A DNA stretch of 33,742 nt from Aquihabitans sp. (GCA_025353965.1 JANXNS010000250.1:1-33742), one strand, 5' to 3'. Shown: positions 19,901 through 27,284, counted from the stretch's first letter. Numbers and translations are program-made. The notes: generated from the letters alone by a model not told the origin.

Positions 19901-20442
19901 CCATGGCCGCGGACCAAGAGCATGAGACCGGCTGAATCCCGCCCTCGTACCTCCAGGCGGTCAATGGCCGAGAGTGCGGCCTGGACCGACGCAAAGGCCT
20001 CAACCGCCGAGCGGGTCGGATCGGCCCCGGCCAGGTCGCCAACGGCACGGGCCGTCCGAAGCCGGTCGCGCTGAATCGCCCAGAGGGCGTCCTTCAGGCG
20101 AATGACCGCCGCGTTGACCGCTTCTTGGCCCGTTGGATCTGCTGGCTGCGCATCAAGCCCCGCTTCCCGGTCGGCGAGGGCAACCATCGCCGCTTCCACC
20201 AGGCCGCCGATGCTGGTGGCGAGCGAGCGATCGGCCAGAAGCGCCAGAATCCCCGGGGTGCCCCGCAGCAGCCGATCCACCTCATTTGCCTGTCCGGCCA
20301 GCGTGGCCACCACGTCGGCGAGATCGGCGGGGCTGGCGGCGCTGAGCCGGGCCGCACTGCCGTCGAGCATCCCGAGGAGCGTCGCTGACGATGGTGGGGT
20401 TCTCTCGCTCCGGCGACGGAGTACCGCAATGATGCCGCACAT
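16984..20442 (-). CDS. glmS: Over-long glutamine--fructose-6-phosphate aminotransferase-like protein
   Basis: 1152 aa against about 610 for ordinary GlmS, which makes glucosamine-6-phosphate from fructose-6-phosphate and glutamine. The start must be this ATG because catalytic Cys2 follows (MCGIIAVLRR). Residues about 12-163 are a helical Ala/Leu-rich insertion. The glutaminase domain then resumes with RGRDSAG (166-172), GHTRWAS (260-266) and NGDVDNF (296-302). SIS domain 1 has SQSGTTTDTN (581-590) and SVASTKAF (633-640). SIS domain 2 keeps equivalents of E. coli Glu488 (Glu727), His504 (His743) and the fructose-binding Lys603 (Lys949 in KHQAKTVTVG). About 200 further residues (955-1152) have no recognised domain. 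All catalytic residues survive, so GlmS activity is likely. It follows glmM, the next enzyme of the pathway, which supports the call. Confidence 0.87.
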   Translation of the reverse strand: MCGIIAVLRRRSERTPPSSATLLGMLDGSAARLSAASPADLADVVATLAGQANEVDRLLRGTPGILALLADRSLATSIGGLVEAAMVALADREAGLDAQPADPTGQEAVNAAVIRLKDALWAIQRDRLRTARAVGDLAGADPTRSAVEAFASVQAALSAIDRLEVRGRDSAGLMLLVRGHGLDFVDPAVTALIGARSGDGLFTAGAVRVTPEGHLSLVYKAAAEIGELGDNSRVLRDAIRADALLHRALLANEAEVTVLGHTRWASIGIISQPNAHPMNSDEIGHANGPYVTAALNGDVDNFADLKVSDDLHIAAEITSDAKVIPTLVSRRLTAGDESVEAFRQTVRRFDGSVAIAANVAAAPDRLQLALRGSGQALYVGLDEDLYIVASEPYGVVEDASHYFRLDGETPADLTDPSASRGQVVELDAAQAGTLGGVQRYSYNGIELPLTAAELVTPEVTTRDIDRGTYQHFLLKEIEEAPGSFRKTLRGKIAPGADGLLRVTLGPDTLPDSIRAGLRSGAISRVQVIGQGTAAVAGQSLARALTTELAGTPVRVEALPATELSGFSLRSDMSDTLIVAISQSGTTTDTNRTVDLARGRGALVVAIVNRRASDLTDKSDGVLYTSDGRDVEMSVASTKAFYAQIAAGFLLAAAISQEVPGTTDAAVHRSELLAGLRDLPAAMEATLARRSVIAEAAQELTPSRRYWAIVGSGANRVAAEEIRIKLSELCYKAIASDAIEDKKHIDLSSEPLILVCAAGLSGSNADDVAKEVAIYRAHKATPIVIATEDEDRFNAALRVITVPYVLPDLAFVLTTVVGHLFGYEAALAIDAQARPLREARGAIEEAVAGPVVADAEQLLADLRPVFESVSARFHDGLRSGSYNGHLEAGTAVRLSSMLRYATGIAPLEAYQSEHGRVGTPSMVIEDLTASLTSAIEELTRPVDAIKHQAKTVTVGISRSDEGLLDIPLVSEALTAGAARDRLSYKALRTLAGLDSAIEEVVGYTRYRIEGDVDGADATIVVVDRGGIARGLPLRTERNPLLRGTKHRVASEREVTVAVGRSDGRALVIIPEVKGNQCTGITLLHCRFAEELSSGRMRSVMEAYRGRYAALKDAVTETEPTFRDDLLGRIAPIELLTTPVNVLADRWRSTAADA

Positions 20443-20451
20443 TGTTGGGAA

Positions 20452-20485
20452 GGCCTCCGGAGGGGCGTCGGGTACCGAGGAGGCC
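20452..20485 (-). promoter_or_regulatory. Hairpin covering the glmS ribosome binding site
   Basis: On the minus strand GGCCTCC (20485-20479) can pair with GGAGGCC (20458-20452) across a 20-nt loop. The GGAGG in the second arm is the only good Shine-Dalgarno sequence of glmS, 11 nt before its ATG. The hairpin could limit glmS translation. There is no room for a glmS ribozyme in the 97-nt gap. Confidence 0.35.
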
Positions 20486-20516
20486 CCGGCACCTCACCAA
20501 TGTACCGGTCGGTCCT

Positions 20517-20540
20517 AAACCCCCGAACTGGGCGGGGTTT
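20517..20540 (-). terminator. Weak hairpin at the glmM 3' end
   Basis: AAACCCC (20517-20523) pairs with GGGGTTT (20534-20540), loop of ten bases, touching the glmM stop codon. On the minus strand it is followed by only a short T-rich bit. It could be a partial terminator or attenuator between glmM and glmS, but it is short. Confidence 0.3.
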
Positions 20541-21883
20541 CAGGCACTGGCGGCAGCGCGCACGGCGGCGGCCAGAATGTCGGCAACTTCCCGGGCTTCG
20601 GCGTCGGTAGGAGCCTCCACCATCACCCGTACGACAGGCTCAGTTCCGCTGGGCCGCAACAACACCCGGCCGCGTTGGCCTAGGCGGGCCTCGGCCTGAG
20701 CCACCGGTCCCGCCATGTGGTCGAGCAGGAGTGGGTCACGACGAGCTGTTCGGACATTCACCAACACCTGGGGAAGCCGAGTCATGGCCTCGGCCACCAA
20801 TTCCGCCAGTGGCCGGCCGGAACGGGCCAGCAGATCCATGACAAACAGCCCGGCGAGCAGGCCATCCCCGGTGGACGCGAGATCTCGAAAAATCACATGT
20901 CCGGACTGCTCGCCACCGATGGAATAGCCGCCCCGGTCCAACTCTGCCAGCACGTAACGGTCACCGACCTGGGTGGCGTTGACGGTGATCCCGTGGGCAG
21001 ACATGCCGTGGCGGAACCCCAGGTTGCTCATCACCGTGACCACAACAGTGTCGTCCACCAGCAGACCGCGACGATGTCGGTCCAGGGCGCAGATGCCGAT
21101 GATCTCGTCCCCGTCGACCAAATTTCCCCTGGCATCGACCGCCAGGACCCGATCCGCATCGCCGTCGAGCGCCAAGCCCAGATGGGCCCCGACGGCGAGG
21201 ACCGCCCGTTGCAGATCGGCGGGATACGTAGACCCACAACCGTCGTTGATGTTCACCCCATCGGGCTCATCATGAATGGCGGTGACCTCCGCACCTAGCG
21301 CGGAAAATACCTCGGCAGCCAAGCCCGCCGCAGCACCGTTGGCGGCGTCGATCACCACGCGAAGCCCATCCAGCCGACGGCCCTCAAGCACGTCGGCCGC
21401 TAGGTGATCGCGGTAGCGGGCCAGACCTGATCGGTCGGCCGAGAGCGTCCCGACCTCCGCGCCCTCGGGTCGCGGGCGGGGGTCTCCCTGTCCGCTCAAC
21501 GCCGCCAGTTCGGCCTCTAGCGCAGCCTCCACCTCGTCGGAAAGCTTGAGCCCACCGGCGGAGAACAACTTGATGCCATTATCCCCGAAGGCATTGTGGG
21601 ATGCCGAAATCATTGCGGCGCACACGCCATCCGTCGCCGACAGGTAGGCAACACCGGGCGTGGGCAGGACCCCGAGGTCCACTACCTCTACCCCTTCGGT
21701 GGCCAGGCCCGCAGCGAGCGCCGCCCCGAGCAGGGTTCCCGAACGCCGCGGGTCCCTACCGATGAGCCAGCGACGGCCGCCAAGGACCCGAGCCGCCGCG
21801 CGTCCTAACGTGAGCGCAAGCTCAGGCGTGAGCTCTCGATTGGCCACCCCACGCACACCGTCGGTGCCGAACTTCAAGGTCAT
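20540..21883 (-). CDS. glmM: Phosphoglucosamine mutase
   Basis: 447 aa from the ATG at 21883, preceded by GGAGG nine bases away. The open frame runs 84 codons further upstream into rpsI, but the conserved start LKFGTDGVRG fixes this one. It converts glucosamine-6-phosphate to glucosamine-1-phosphate for UDP-GlcNAc. Motifs: catalytic phosphoserine Ser95 in MISASHN, metal loop DGDADR (240-245), sugar loop GGEQSGH and phosphate loop RPSGTEPVVRV. It lies 49 nt after rpsI and 97 nt before glmS, the enzyme acting just before it. Confidence 0.97.
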   Translation of the reverse strand: MTLKFGTDGVRGVANRELTPELALTLGRAAARVLGGRRWLIGRDPRRSGTLLGAALAAGLATEGVEVVDLGVLPTPGVAYLSATDGVCAAMISASHNAFGDNGIKLFSAGGLKLSDEVEAALEAELAALSGQGDPRPRPEGAEVGTLSADRSGLARYRDHLAADVLEGRRLDGLRVVIDAANGAAAGLAAEVFSALGAEVTAIHDEPDGVNINDGCGSTYPADLQRAVLAVGAHLGLALDGDADRVLAVDARGNLVDGDEIIGICALDRHRRGLLVDDTVVVTVMSNLGFRHGMSAHGITVNATQVGDRYVLAELDRGGYSIGGEQSGHVIFRDLASTGDGLLAGLFVMDLLARSGRPLAELVAEAMTRLPQVLVNVRTARRDPLLLDHMAGPVAQAEARLGQRGRVLLRPSGTEPVVRVMVEAPTDAEAREVADILAAAVRAAASA

Positions 21884-21932
21884 CAGCAACGGCCTCCGGC
21901 CCAGGCGAGCCCAGCCGGAGCTGAGCGCTCGA

Positions 21933-22325
21933 CTAGCGCTTGGAGTACTGAGGAGCCTTACGGGCCTTCTTGAGGCCGTACTTCTTGGATTCCTTCTTGC
22001 GATCGTCTCGGGTGAGGAACCCGGCCCGCTTGAGGGCGGCACGCAGTTCCGGATCGAGTTCGATGAGCGCCCGGGAAATGGCAAGGCGCAGAGCGCCGGC
22101 CTGGCCGGTGATGCCGCCACCATGCATGGTGACATCTACGTCGTAGGTCTCCTCCAGCTGGGTGAGACGGAGCGGCTCGGTGAGAATCATCCGGTGCGTG
22201 GGGTTCGGGAAGAAGTCTTCCAGCTCCCGGCCGTTGATAGTGATCTTGCCTTCGCCGTCACGCAGACGGGCTCGGGCGACGGCTTCCTTGCGGCGGCCGG
22301 TGGACTGCACCAGGGGCTTGCTCAC
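21933..22325 (-). CDS. rpsI: 30S ribosomal protein S9
   Basis: 130 aa from the GTG at 22325, with AGGAG ten bases upstream; the frame is open for 11 more codons overlapping rplM, which do not fit the family. Motifs: [15 protein letters not shown] (8-22), [30 protein letters not shown] and the conserved C-terminal tail [12 protein letters not shown], which reaches the P-site tRNA. It lies 13 nt after rplM, the usual rplM-rpsI pair. Confidence 0.97.
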   Translation of the reverse strand: MSKPLVQSTGRRKEAVARARLRDGEGKITINGRELEDFFPNPTHRMILTEPLRLTQLEETYDVDVTMHGGGITGQAGALRLAISRALIELDPELRAALKRAGFLTRDDRKKESKKYGLKKARKAPQYSKR

Positions 22326-22338
22326 GGGTCTGTCTCTC

Positions 22339-22788
22339 CTACGCGCTACGGCGGGCATCGGCCAGCTCGAGCGGTTGCGGCTGCTGGGCAGCGTGCGGGT
22401 GGGTGGGGCCGGCGTAGACCTTGAGCTTCTTGAGCTGGGCCCGACCGAGGCGGTTGTGGGGCATCATGCCGCGAATGGAGTTGCGCACGGCATCTGCCGG
22501 CTTCTTGGCGAGGAAGTCTGCGTAGGTGCGCTCCTTGATACCACCGGGAAACCCGGAGTGGCGGAACACCTTCTTCTTCTCGGCCTTGCCCGACGTGAGC
22601 ACGACCTTGTCGCAGTTGATGATCACGACGTGGTCACCCATGTCCATGTGCGGCGCGTAGGTGGGTTTGTGCTTGCCCCGCAGAATATGGGCGACCTCAG
22701 TGGCGAGGCGACCCAGCACGAGACCCTCGGCATCAATGATGAGCCAAGCACGATCAATCTCGGAGGCTTTAGGGGTGTAGGTGGTCAC
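22339..22788 (-). CDS. rplM: 50S ribosomal protein L13
   Basis: 149 aa from the GTG at 22788 (AAGGA eight bases upstream). The longer frame to 22830 adds residues not found in L13. Motifs: [40 protein letters not shown] and [16 protein letters not shown]. First gene of the rplM-rpsI-glmM-glmS run. In many actinobacteria truA precedes it directly; here an ssuD gene stands between. Confidence 0.97.
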   Translation of the reverse strand: MTTYTPKASEIDRAWLIIDAEGLVLGRLATEVAHILRGKHKPTYAPHMDMGDHVVIINCDKVVLTSGKAEKKKVFRHSGFPGGIKERTYADFLAKKPADAVRNSIRGMMPHNRLGRAQLKKLKVYAGPTHPHAAQQPQPLELADARRSA

Positions 22789-22863
22789 GCACGTGGTCCT
22801 TGGTTCAAACATCTCGGGAACCCAGATCACGCGTCAACAGACGGGGCTCTGGGCCGGAGAACA

Positions 22864-22893
22864 ACGATACGGCCCCCGCTCGGCGCGGAGCAA
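22864..22893 (-). promoter_or_regulatory. Possible rplM promoter
   Basis: On the minus strand TTGCTC (22893-22888), 18 nt, then TATCGT (22869-22864), the same -10 sequence as the groES promoter. It lies in the 150-nt gap before rplM, where a promoter is expected. A 9-bp inverted repeat (ACGCGTCAA at 22829-22837, TTGACGCGT at 22903-22911) brackets it. Confidence 0.4.
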
Positions 22894-22938
22894 ATAGCAC
22901 GCTTGACGCGTCGAGTGGCGGATCAGGGAAAGAGCAGG

Positions 22939-24111
22939 TCACGGGCGCCGATTGGGCACAACACCGAAGGCGACCCCACCAGCGGCGGTAGAGCCGGTTT
23001 GCATACCCTTTGCGACGGCCTCGGGGCGGGTCCATGACCCTCGACCTTCGAGCACCGGGAGCACGCCCTCGCCAAACCAGTAGAGCTCCTCGAGGTGGGG
23101 GTAGCCGGAGAGAATGAATTCGTCGATGCCAACGGCTCGGTACTCCTCGATCCGATCAGCTACGTCGGTGTGGCTCCCCACCAATGCCGTGCCCGCGCCA
23201 CCGCGGGCTAGGCCCACCCCCGCCCAGAGGTTGGGGGAGACCTCCAAGTCATCTCGACTGCCGCCGTGCAGGGCCAGCATCCGCTTCTGACCTTCAGATT
23301 CGGTGGTCGACATGCGGGCGTGTACGGCGGCGATGGTTTCGTCGCTGATGCCGTCGAGCAAGGCGTTGGCCGCCGCCCAGGCTTGCGCGGCCGTATCACG
23401 GCTCACCACGTGCAGGCGGATCCCAAAACGCATCGTCCGACCTTTCGCCACCAGCGCCCGAACGCGGTCCAGCTTTTCGGCTACTTGCTCGGGCGGTTCA
23501 CCCCAGGTGAGGTACACGTCAGCATGCTTGGCCGCCACCTCGAGGGCGGCGGGTGACGACCCCGCGAAATAGACCGGTGGGATGGGGTCGGGCTGACGAC
23601 CGAGCGCCCCCTGTTCCACATGAACATGCGCGCCCTCGTAGTCGACGACATCGCCGGCCCAGAGACCACGCACTACGTCGAGAAACTCCTCGCATCGTGC
23701 GTAACGCTCGTCCTTCTCCAGCCAGTCGCCGTAGGAATGCTGTTCAGCAGAGTCACCTCCGGTCACCACATTCAGCAGGAGCCGACCGCCGGTGTGGAAC
23801 TGGTAGCTGGACGACATCTGCGCCGCCAGCGTGGGCGAGGTCAAGCCCGGACGGAACGCAACGAGGAACTTGAGGCGCCGGGTGTGCTGGGCCAGGGCCA
23901 TGGTGGTGATCCAGGCGTCGTCGCACCACGGTCCGGCGGGGGTGAGCGCCCCCTCGAAGCCAAGATCCTCAGCGGCTGCGGCGATTTGCGTGAGGTAGCT
24001 GAGGGTGGCGGGGCGGGCCCCAACGGCCACCCCAGGGTTAGGGGACTCGGGCTCCACCAGCCGCCGCCCATCACCGTTGGTCGGCAGGAACCAGTGGAAC
24101 ACGATCGACAT
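22939..24111 (-). CDS. ssuD: FMNH2-dependent alkanesulfonate monooxygenase (SsuD-type)
   Basis: 390 aa, close to the 381 aa of E. coli SsuD and similar along its whole length: FHWFLPTNGDGR, AGPWCDDAW with Cys63 (E. coli Cys54), RLKFLVAFRPGLTSPT, YLTWGEPPEQV, RFGIRLHVVSR with Arg232 and His234 (Arg226, His228), LARGGAGTALVG with Arg303 (Arg297) and SGYPHLEE with Tyr337 (Tyr331). It releases sulfite from alkanesulfonates using reduced flavin from a partner reductase. No ssuE reductase or ssuABC transporter is in the window, so it stands alone between truA and rplM, probably gained as a sulfur-scavenging insertion. About 30 residues at the C-terminus exceed the E. coli protein. Other bacterial luciferase-like monooxygenases remain possible, but the active-site match is strong. 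Confidence 0.91.
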   Translation of the reverse strand: MSIVFHWFLPTNGDGRRLVEPESPNPGVAVGARPATLSYLTQIAAAAEDLGFEGALTPAGPWCDDAWITTMALAQHTRRLKFLVAFRPGLTSPTLAAQMSSSYQFHTGGRLLLNVVTGGDSAEQHSYGDWLEKDERYARCEEFLDVVRGLWAGDVVDYEGAHVHVEQGALGRQPDPIPPVYFAGSSPAALEVAAKHADVYLTWGEPPEQVAEKLDRVRALVAKGRTMRFGIRLHVVSRDTAAQAWAAANALLDGISDETIAAVHARMSTTESEGQKRMLALHGGSRDDLEVSPNLWAGVGLARGGAGTALVGSHTDVADRIEEYRAVGIDEFILSGYPHLEELYWFGEGVLPVLEGRGSWTRPEAVAKGMQTGSTAAGGVAFGVVPNRRP

Positions 24112-24135
24112 GGCGGCGAGTATGGGGGGTCGTGG

Positions 24136-24975
24136 TCAGCGCGTCAACGTGGGTTCGGGGCCCGACGACCAGCCGTCGTAGCGGACGGTCCAGAGGGTGA
24201 GACCCTGAGGCGGCGCCAAGTCTCCGGCCCGGTCACGATCGCCCGAGCGGATGATGGCCAGAACGTCGCCGGCATGCTTCTTCCCGCGTCCTACATCCAC
24301 CAATGTCCCAACGACCGAGCGGACCATCTGGTGGCAGAAGGAACCTGCCTCAATTTCGAAGCGCAGGTCTCCCCCGCCATCGTCGTGCCACACCGCCTCG
24401 GTCACCGATCGGACGAGCGAGGCAGGTTCGCCGTCGCGGCGCTTTGGCCGGCGACAGAAGGCGGAGAAATCGTGATCGCCGATCAGCGGGTCGCACGCCA
24501 ACACCATGGCGGGCAGCGACAGGGGATCCGGCACGTGCCAGGCAAAATGGGCTTGGAACGGATCTGGAGCGGGCCGGTTCAGTATTCGGTAGCGGTACCG
24601 GCGCGCCCGGGCCGAAAAACGGGCGTCAAAATCGCCGTCCACCAACGCCGCATCGGTAATGGCGATCGCCGGCCCACACATCTTGTTGACCGACTTCATC
24701 AGGCCGGCCAGGTCCATCCGGTCCGGGGCCGCGTCGAAGGTGACCACCTGCGCACGAGCGTGGACGCCCTTGTCGGTACGGCCGGCGCAGGTGAGCTCAA
24801 CTGGGTGACCAAGGACGGTCCCGATTGTGTCGGTGAGCACGCCCCCAACCGTCCGAACACCAGCGTTGACGGCAAACCCGCTAAACGGCGCCCCGTCGTA
24901 GGCCACGACGAGGCGGACTCGCACCGTTGGACCCTGCGGCCCCTCTTGGACGTCGGTGGGGTCAAACAGCGTCAC
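24136..24975 (-). CDS. truA: tRNA pseudouridine(38-40) synthase
   Basis: 279 aa. It makes pseudouridine at positions 38-40 of the tRNA anticodon stem. Catalytic Asp68 is in CAGRTDKGVHARAQVV (63-78). Other motifs: VVAYDGAPFSGFAVN, RARRYRYRILNRP, DHDFSAFCR and FCHQMVRSVVGTLVDVG. The segment FSGFAVN replaces the common FSGWQxQ, a variant rather than a loss. GTG start at 24975 with a weak GGA upstream. It usually follows rplQ; here the plus-strand islet 25057-26835 separates them. It is divergent from the FAD oxidoreductase, 81 nt apart. Confidence 0.95.
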   Translation of the reverse strand: MTLFDPTDVQEGPQGPTVRVRLVVAYDGAPFSGFAVNAGVRTVGGVLTDTIGTVLGHPVELTCAGRTDKGVHARAQVVTFDAAPDRMDLAGLMKSVNKMCGPAIAITDAALVDGDFDARFSARARRYRYRILNRPAPDPFQAHFAWHVPDPLSLPAMVLACDPLIGDHDFSAFCRRPKRRDGEPASLVRSVTEAVWHDDGGGDLRFEIEAGSFCHQMVRSVVGTLVDVGRGKKHAGDVLAIIRSGDRDRAGDLAPPQGLTLWTVRYDGWSSGPEPTLTR

Positions 24976-25056
24976 GGTTTCCGACGCTACCCGGTCGCTG
25001 TCACAACCAGCCCCGCTCGATCGTCATGGTGGTAGTCATTCCAGAGGAGAGCAACC

Positions 25057-26394
25057 ATGACCGATCTGAGCCATTCCGATACCCACGCCACCATCAGCCA
25101 TTCGAGTGGCCCTAGCGCAGACCTCATCGACGTGATCGTCGTTGGTGGGGGGCTCGCGGGCCTCGTCGCGGCCGCCACGGCCGCCCGGAGTGGTCGGCGG
25201 GTGGTCGTCCTTGACCCACACCGGCTGGGCGGACGCGCACGCGTCGATGACCGCAAGGGTTTCCGTTTCAACCGAGGCCCTCGAGCGCTGTACCTGGGCG
25301 GCGCGGGCCGGCCGATTCTCGATTCGCTCGGCGTCGATACCCGCGCCGGAGCATCCCCTGCGGTCCCCCAGTCTCAGGGGCGCCACCAGGGCGAACTGCG
25401 CCTGCTCCCCCAGGGACCAGGCTCGCTCATGCGCACCCCGCTCCTACGGCCAGCCGAAAAGGTCCGGGTGGGCCTCCTCCTCACCAAGTTCCCCAAGCTG
25501 GACACCAAGGCCCTCGCGGGGACGAGTTTTGGGGCGTTCCTGGCGGAGCAGCACCTCGGCCCCACCGCCGCAGACCTGGTCCGGATGTTGGCCCGAGTTG
25601 CTACCTACGCCGCCGAGCCGGACGCCGCGGATGCTGGGGCGGTCGTCGGCAATATGCAACTGGCTCTGGCCGAAGGGGTCCGCTACTTGGACGGAGGGTT
25701 CCAGGCCATCGTGGACGGCCTCCAGGCCGCAGCGGCCAAAGCCGGGGTCGAATTCCGCGCGGTTGCGGCCACCAGTGTCCAGCCCGGCGGCTCCGCCCCG
25801 CCGGTGGTACACACGGCTCAGGGGCCAATCTCCGCAGCTTCGGTCGTGCTGGCCACGGGCACACCAGCAGCCGCGGCGAACCTGCTCGGGGCCCCCATTC
25901 TCGGTGCCGAGCTCCTGACCGCTCCGGTCACCGCCGCATGTTTGGAACTCGGGCTCCGACGCTCACCCCGCTACCCCGTGGTATTCGGCATCGGTGAGCC
26001 GCTCTATCTCAGCACGCACTGCCCGCCTGCGAAGCTGGCCCCGCCCGGACATGCCGTGGTCCACGTGATGCGCAACCATGCGGCCGACGAGCCGCTTGAG
26101 CATCACGAGCAACGGGCGTGGCTTTGGGCAGCTGCGCAGCAAGCGGGCGTGACCGAAGATGACGTGGTGGAGCAACGGTTCTTGGCCGAGATGGTGGTCA
26201 CCGGAGGCATGCCCACCGCGGTAGGCGGTGGCCTCCCCGGACGCCCCGCAGTGAGCAGCCCAGAACGGCCCGGCATCTTGTTGGCCGGAGACTGGGTGGG
26301 TGCGGTCGGACTGCTCGCCGATGCTGCCGTGGCCAGCGGGGCCGTGGCCGGGCAACACGCCGCGGCCCTCGCAGCCACGATGGCCACGACATGA
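25057..26394 (+). CDS. NAD(P)/FAD-dependent oxidoreductase (phytoene desaturase/amine oxidase-like)
   Basis: 445 aa on the plus strand with GAGGAG seven bases before the ATG. A 22-residue His/Ser-rich leader precedes the dinucleotide fold DVIVVGGGLAGLVAAATAAR (25-44), then VVVLDPHRLGGRA and the FNRGPRALYLGG segment typical of protoporphyrinogen oxidase/phytoene desaturase-like enzymes. The C-terminal FAD motif is GILLAGDWVG followed by LLADAAVASG. The substrate is unknown. In actinobacteria such oxidoreductases often lie next to ECF41 sigma genes, and an ECF41 fragment does follow here. The stop TGA is directly followed in the same frame by that fragment. Confidence 0.87.
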   Translation: MTDLSHSDTHATISHSSGPSADLIDVIVVGGGLAGLVAAATAARSGRRVVVLDPHRLGGRARVDDRKGFRFNRGPRALYLGGAGRPILDSLGVDTRAGASPAVPQSQGRHQGELRLLPQGPGSLMRTPLLRPAEKVRVGLLLTKFPKLDTKALAGTSFGAFLAEQHLGPTAADLVRMLARVATYAAEPDAADAGAVVGNMQLALAEGVRYLDGGFQAIVDGLQAAAAKAGVEFRAVAATSVQPGGSAPPVVHTAQGPISAASVVLATGTPAAAANLLGAPILGAELLTAPVTAACLELGLRRSPRYPVVFGIGEPLYLSTHCPPAKLAPPGHAVVHVMRNHAADEPLEHHEQRAWLWAAAQQAGVTEDDVVEQRFLAEMVVTGGMPTAVGGGLPGRPAVSSPERPGILLAGDWVGAVGLLADAAVASGAVAGQHAAALAATMATT

Positions 26395-26406
26395 CGCCAG
26401 CCGACG

Positions 26407-26835
26407 GTGGCCTCACGGGCCCGGCGCCGGGTGCAGGACCAACGGCCGCGCTTCTCCCCCACTGATGAGGCAGCCTGGGAAGTAACCGTTGCGTTCCTCA
26501 CCGCCGCGCAGGTCGGGGACCTCGACACCCTGGTGAGCTTGCTGGCCGACGGCGCGCTCGCCACCAGTGACGGCGGGGCGGACCATCATGCCGCCCGCCG
26601 CCCGATCATCGCCGAGAAAATCCCCCGGTTCATGGCCAACCTCGCCACCCGACTGGGCCCTACCGATGTGCTCATCCCGCACGTAGTGAACGGCCAGCCC
26701 GGTCTCGTCATCGAACGTGACGGCAAGGCGGGCATGGCCTTGTCGTTCTCCATCGTTGGCGGCCTGGTCACCAACATCTGGATCGTGGTCAACCCGGCCA
26801 AGATCCAAACGTTGGACTCGGCCCCCATCTCCTGA
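26407..26835 (+). CDS. SnoaL-like C-terminal domain of an ECF41 (SigJ-type) sigma factor, sigma domains missing
   Basis: 142 aa from a GTG. The first residues (ASRARRRVQDQRPRFSP) match the junction just after region 4 in SigJ/ECF41 sigma factors. The rest is the family's SnoaL-like extension: EVTVAFLTAAQVGDLDTLVS, LATSDGGAD, AARRPIIAEKI, HVVNGQPGLVIERDGK and the end IVVNPAKIQTLD. In ECF41 proteins this extension regulates sigma activity. Regions 2 and 4, needed for promoter binding, are absent: the frame is closed at 26392-26394 by the TGA of the oxidoreductase. No ribosome binding site precedes the GTG; reinitiation after the stop 12 nt upstream is possible. It may be a remnant after a deletion or a retained stand-alone domain. 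Confidence 0.72.
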   Translation: MASRARRRVQDQRPRFSPTDEAAWEVTVAFLTAAQVGDLDTLVSLLADGALATSDGGADHHAARRPIIAEKIPRFMANLATRLGPTDVLIPHVVNGQPGLVIERDGKAGMALSFSIVGGLVTNIWIVVNPAKIQTLDSAPIS

Positions 26836-26854
26836 TTCCAAAGCCGGAAAACGA

Positions 26855-26882
26855 CGAAGGCCCGCCTCGCGGCGGGCCTTCG
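26855..26882. terminator. Bidirectional terminator between convergent genes
   Basis: Perfect 12-bp stem CGAAGGCCCGCC (26855-26866), loop TCGC, complement at 26871-26882. On the minus strand it is followed by TCGTTTTCC, so it best serves the rplQ end of the alpha operon. It also lies 19 nt after the plus-strand ECF41 fragment and could end that transcript too. Confidence 0.85.
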
Positions 26883-26928
26883 CAGAAACGGTTGAACAAG
26901 CCAGCGGGCCGGCGTGATCAGGTGGGAA

Positions 26929-27282
26929 TCAGACGAGCTCGATGCGGGCCATCGGGGCGTTGTCGCCCTGACGCGGTCCGAGCTTGAGGATTCGGGTGTA
27001 ACCACCATTGCGATCGGCGTAACGGGGTCCGACATCGTCGAACAACTTGGCGGCGATCTCTTTGTCGTTCAGGTAGGCAACAACCAACCGGTGGTTGTGC
27101 AGCCCGCCCTTCTTGGCCTTGGTGATGACCTTCTCGGCCACCGGGCGCAGGGCCTTGGCCTTGGCCTCGGTGGTCACAATGCCTTCAGCGGCAATGAGCG
27201 ACGAAACGAGGTTCGCCATCATCAGCCTCTGGTGTTGCGCGGTACCGCCAAATCGGCGACCGCGCTTTGGGGTTGCTGGCAT
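26929..27282 (-). CDS. rplQ: 50S ribosomal protein L17
   Basis: 117 aa. Conserved start RGRRFGGTAQHQRLMMANLV (8-27), GIVTTEAKAKALRPVAEKVIT and the end YTRILKLGPRQGDNAPMARIEL. The N-terminus uses FGGTAQHQ where most L17 proteins have LGR-x-x-x-HR, still a recognisable variant. It lies two bases after rpoA and is the last gene of the alpha operon, before the terminator. Confidence 0.97.
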   Translation of the reverse strand: MPATPKRGRRFGGTAQHQRLMMANLVSSLIAAEGIVTTEAKAKALRPVAEKVITKAKKGGLHNHRLVVAYLNDKEIAAKLFDDVGPRYADRNGGYTRILKLGPRQGDNAPMARIELV

Positions 27283-27284
27283 AG

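Noticed and set aside
21884-22135. Longer N-terminus of GlmM
   Set aside because: It overlaps rpsI; the conserved LKFGTDGVRG start with GGAGG upstream fixes the ATG at 21883.
22829-22911. Inverted repeat ACGCGTCAA ... TTGACGCGT upstream of rplM as an operator
   Set aside because: Arms are 65 nt apart and nine bases long; in GC-rich DNA this can be chance, and no known regulator site matches.
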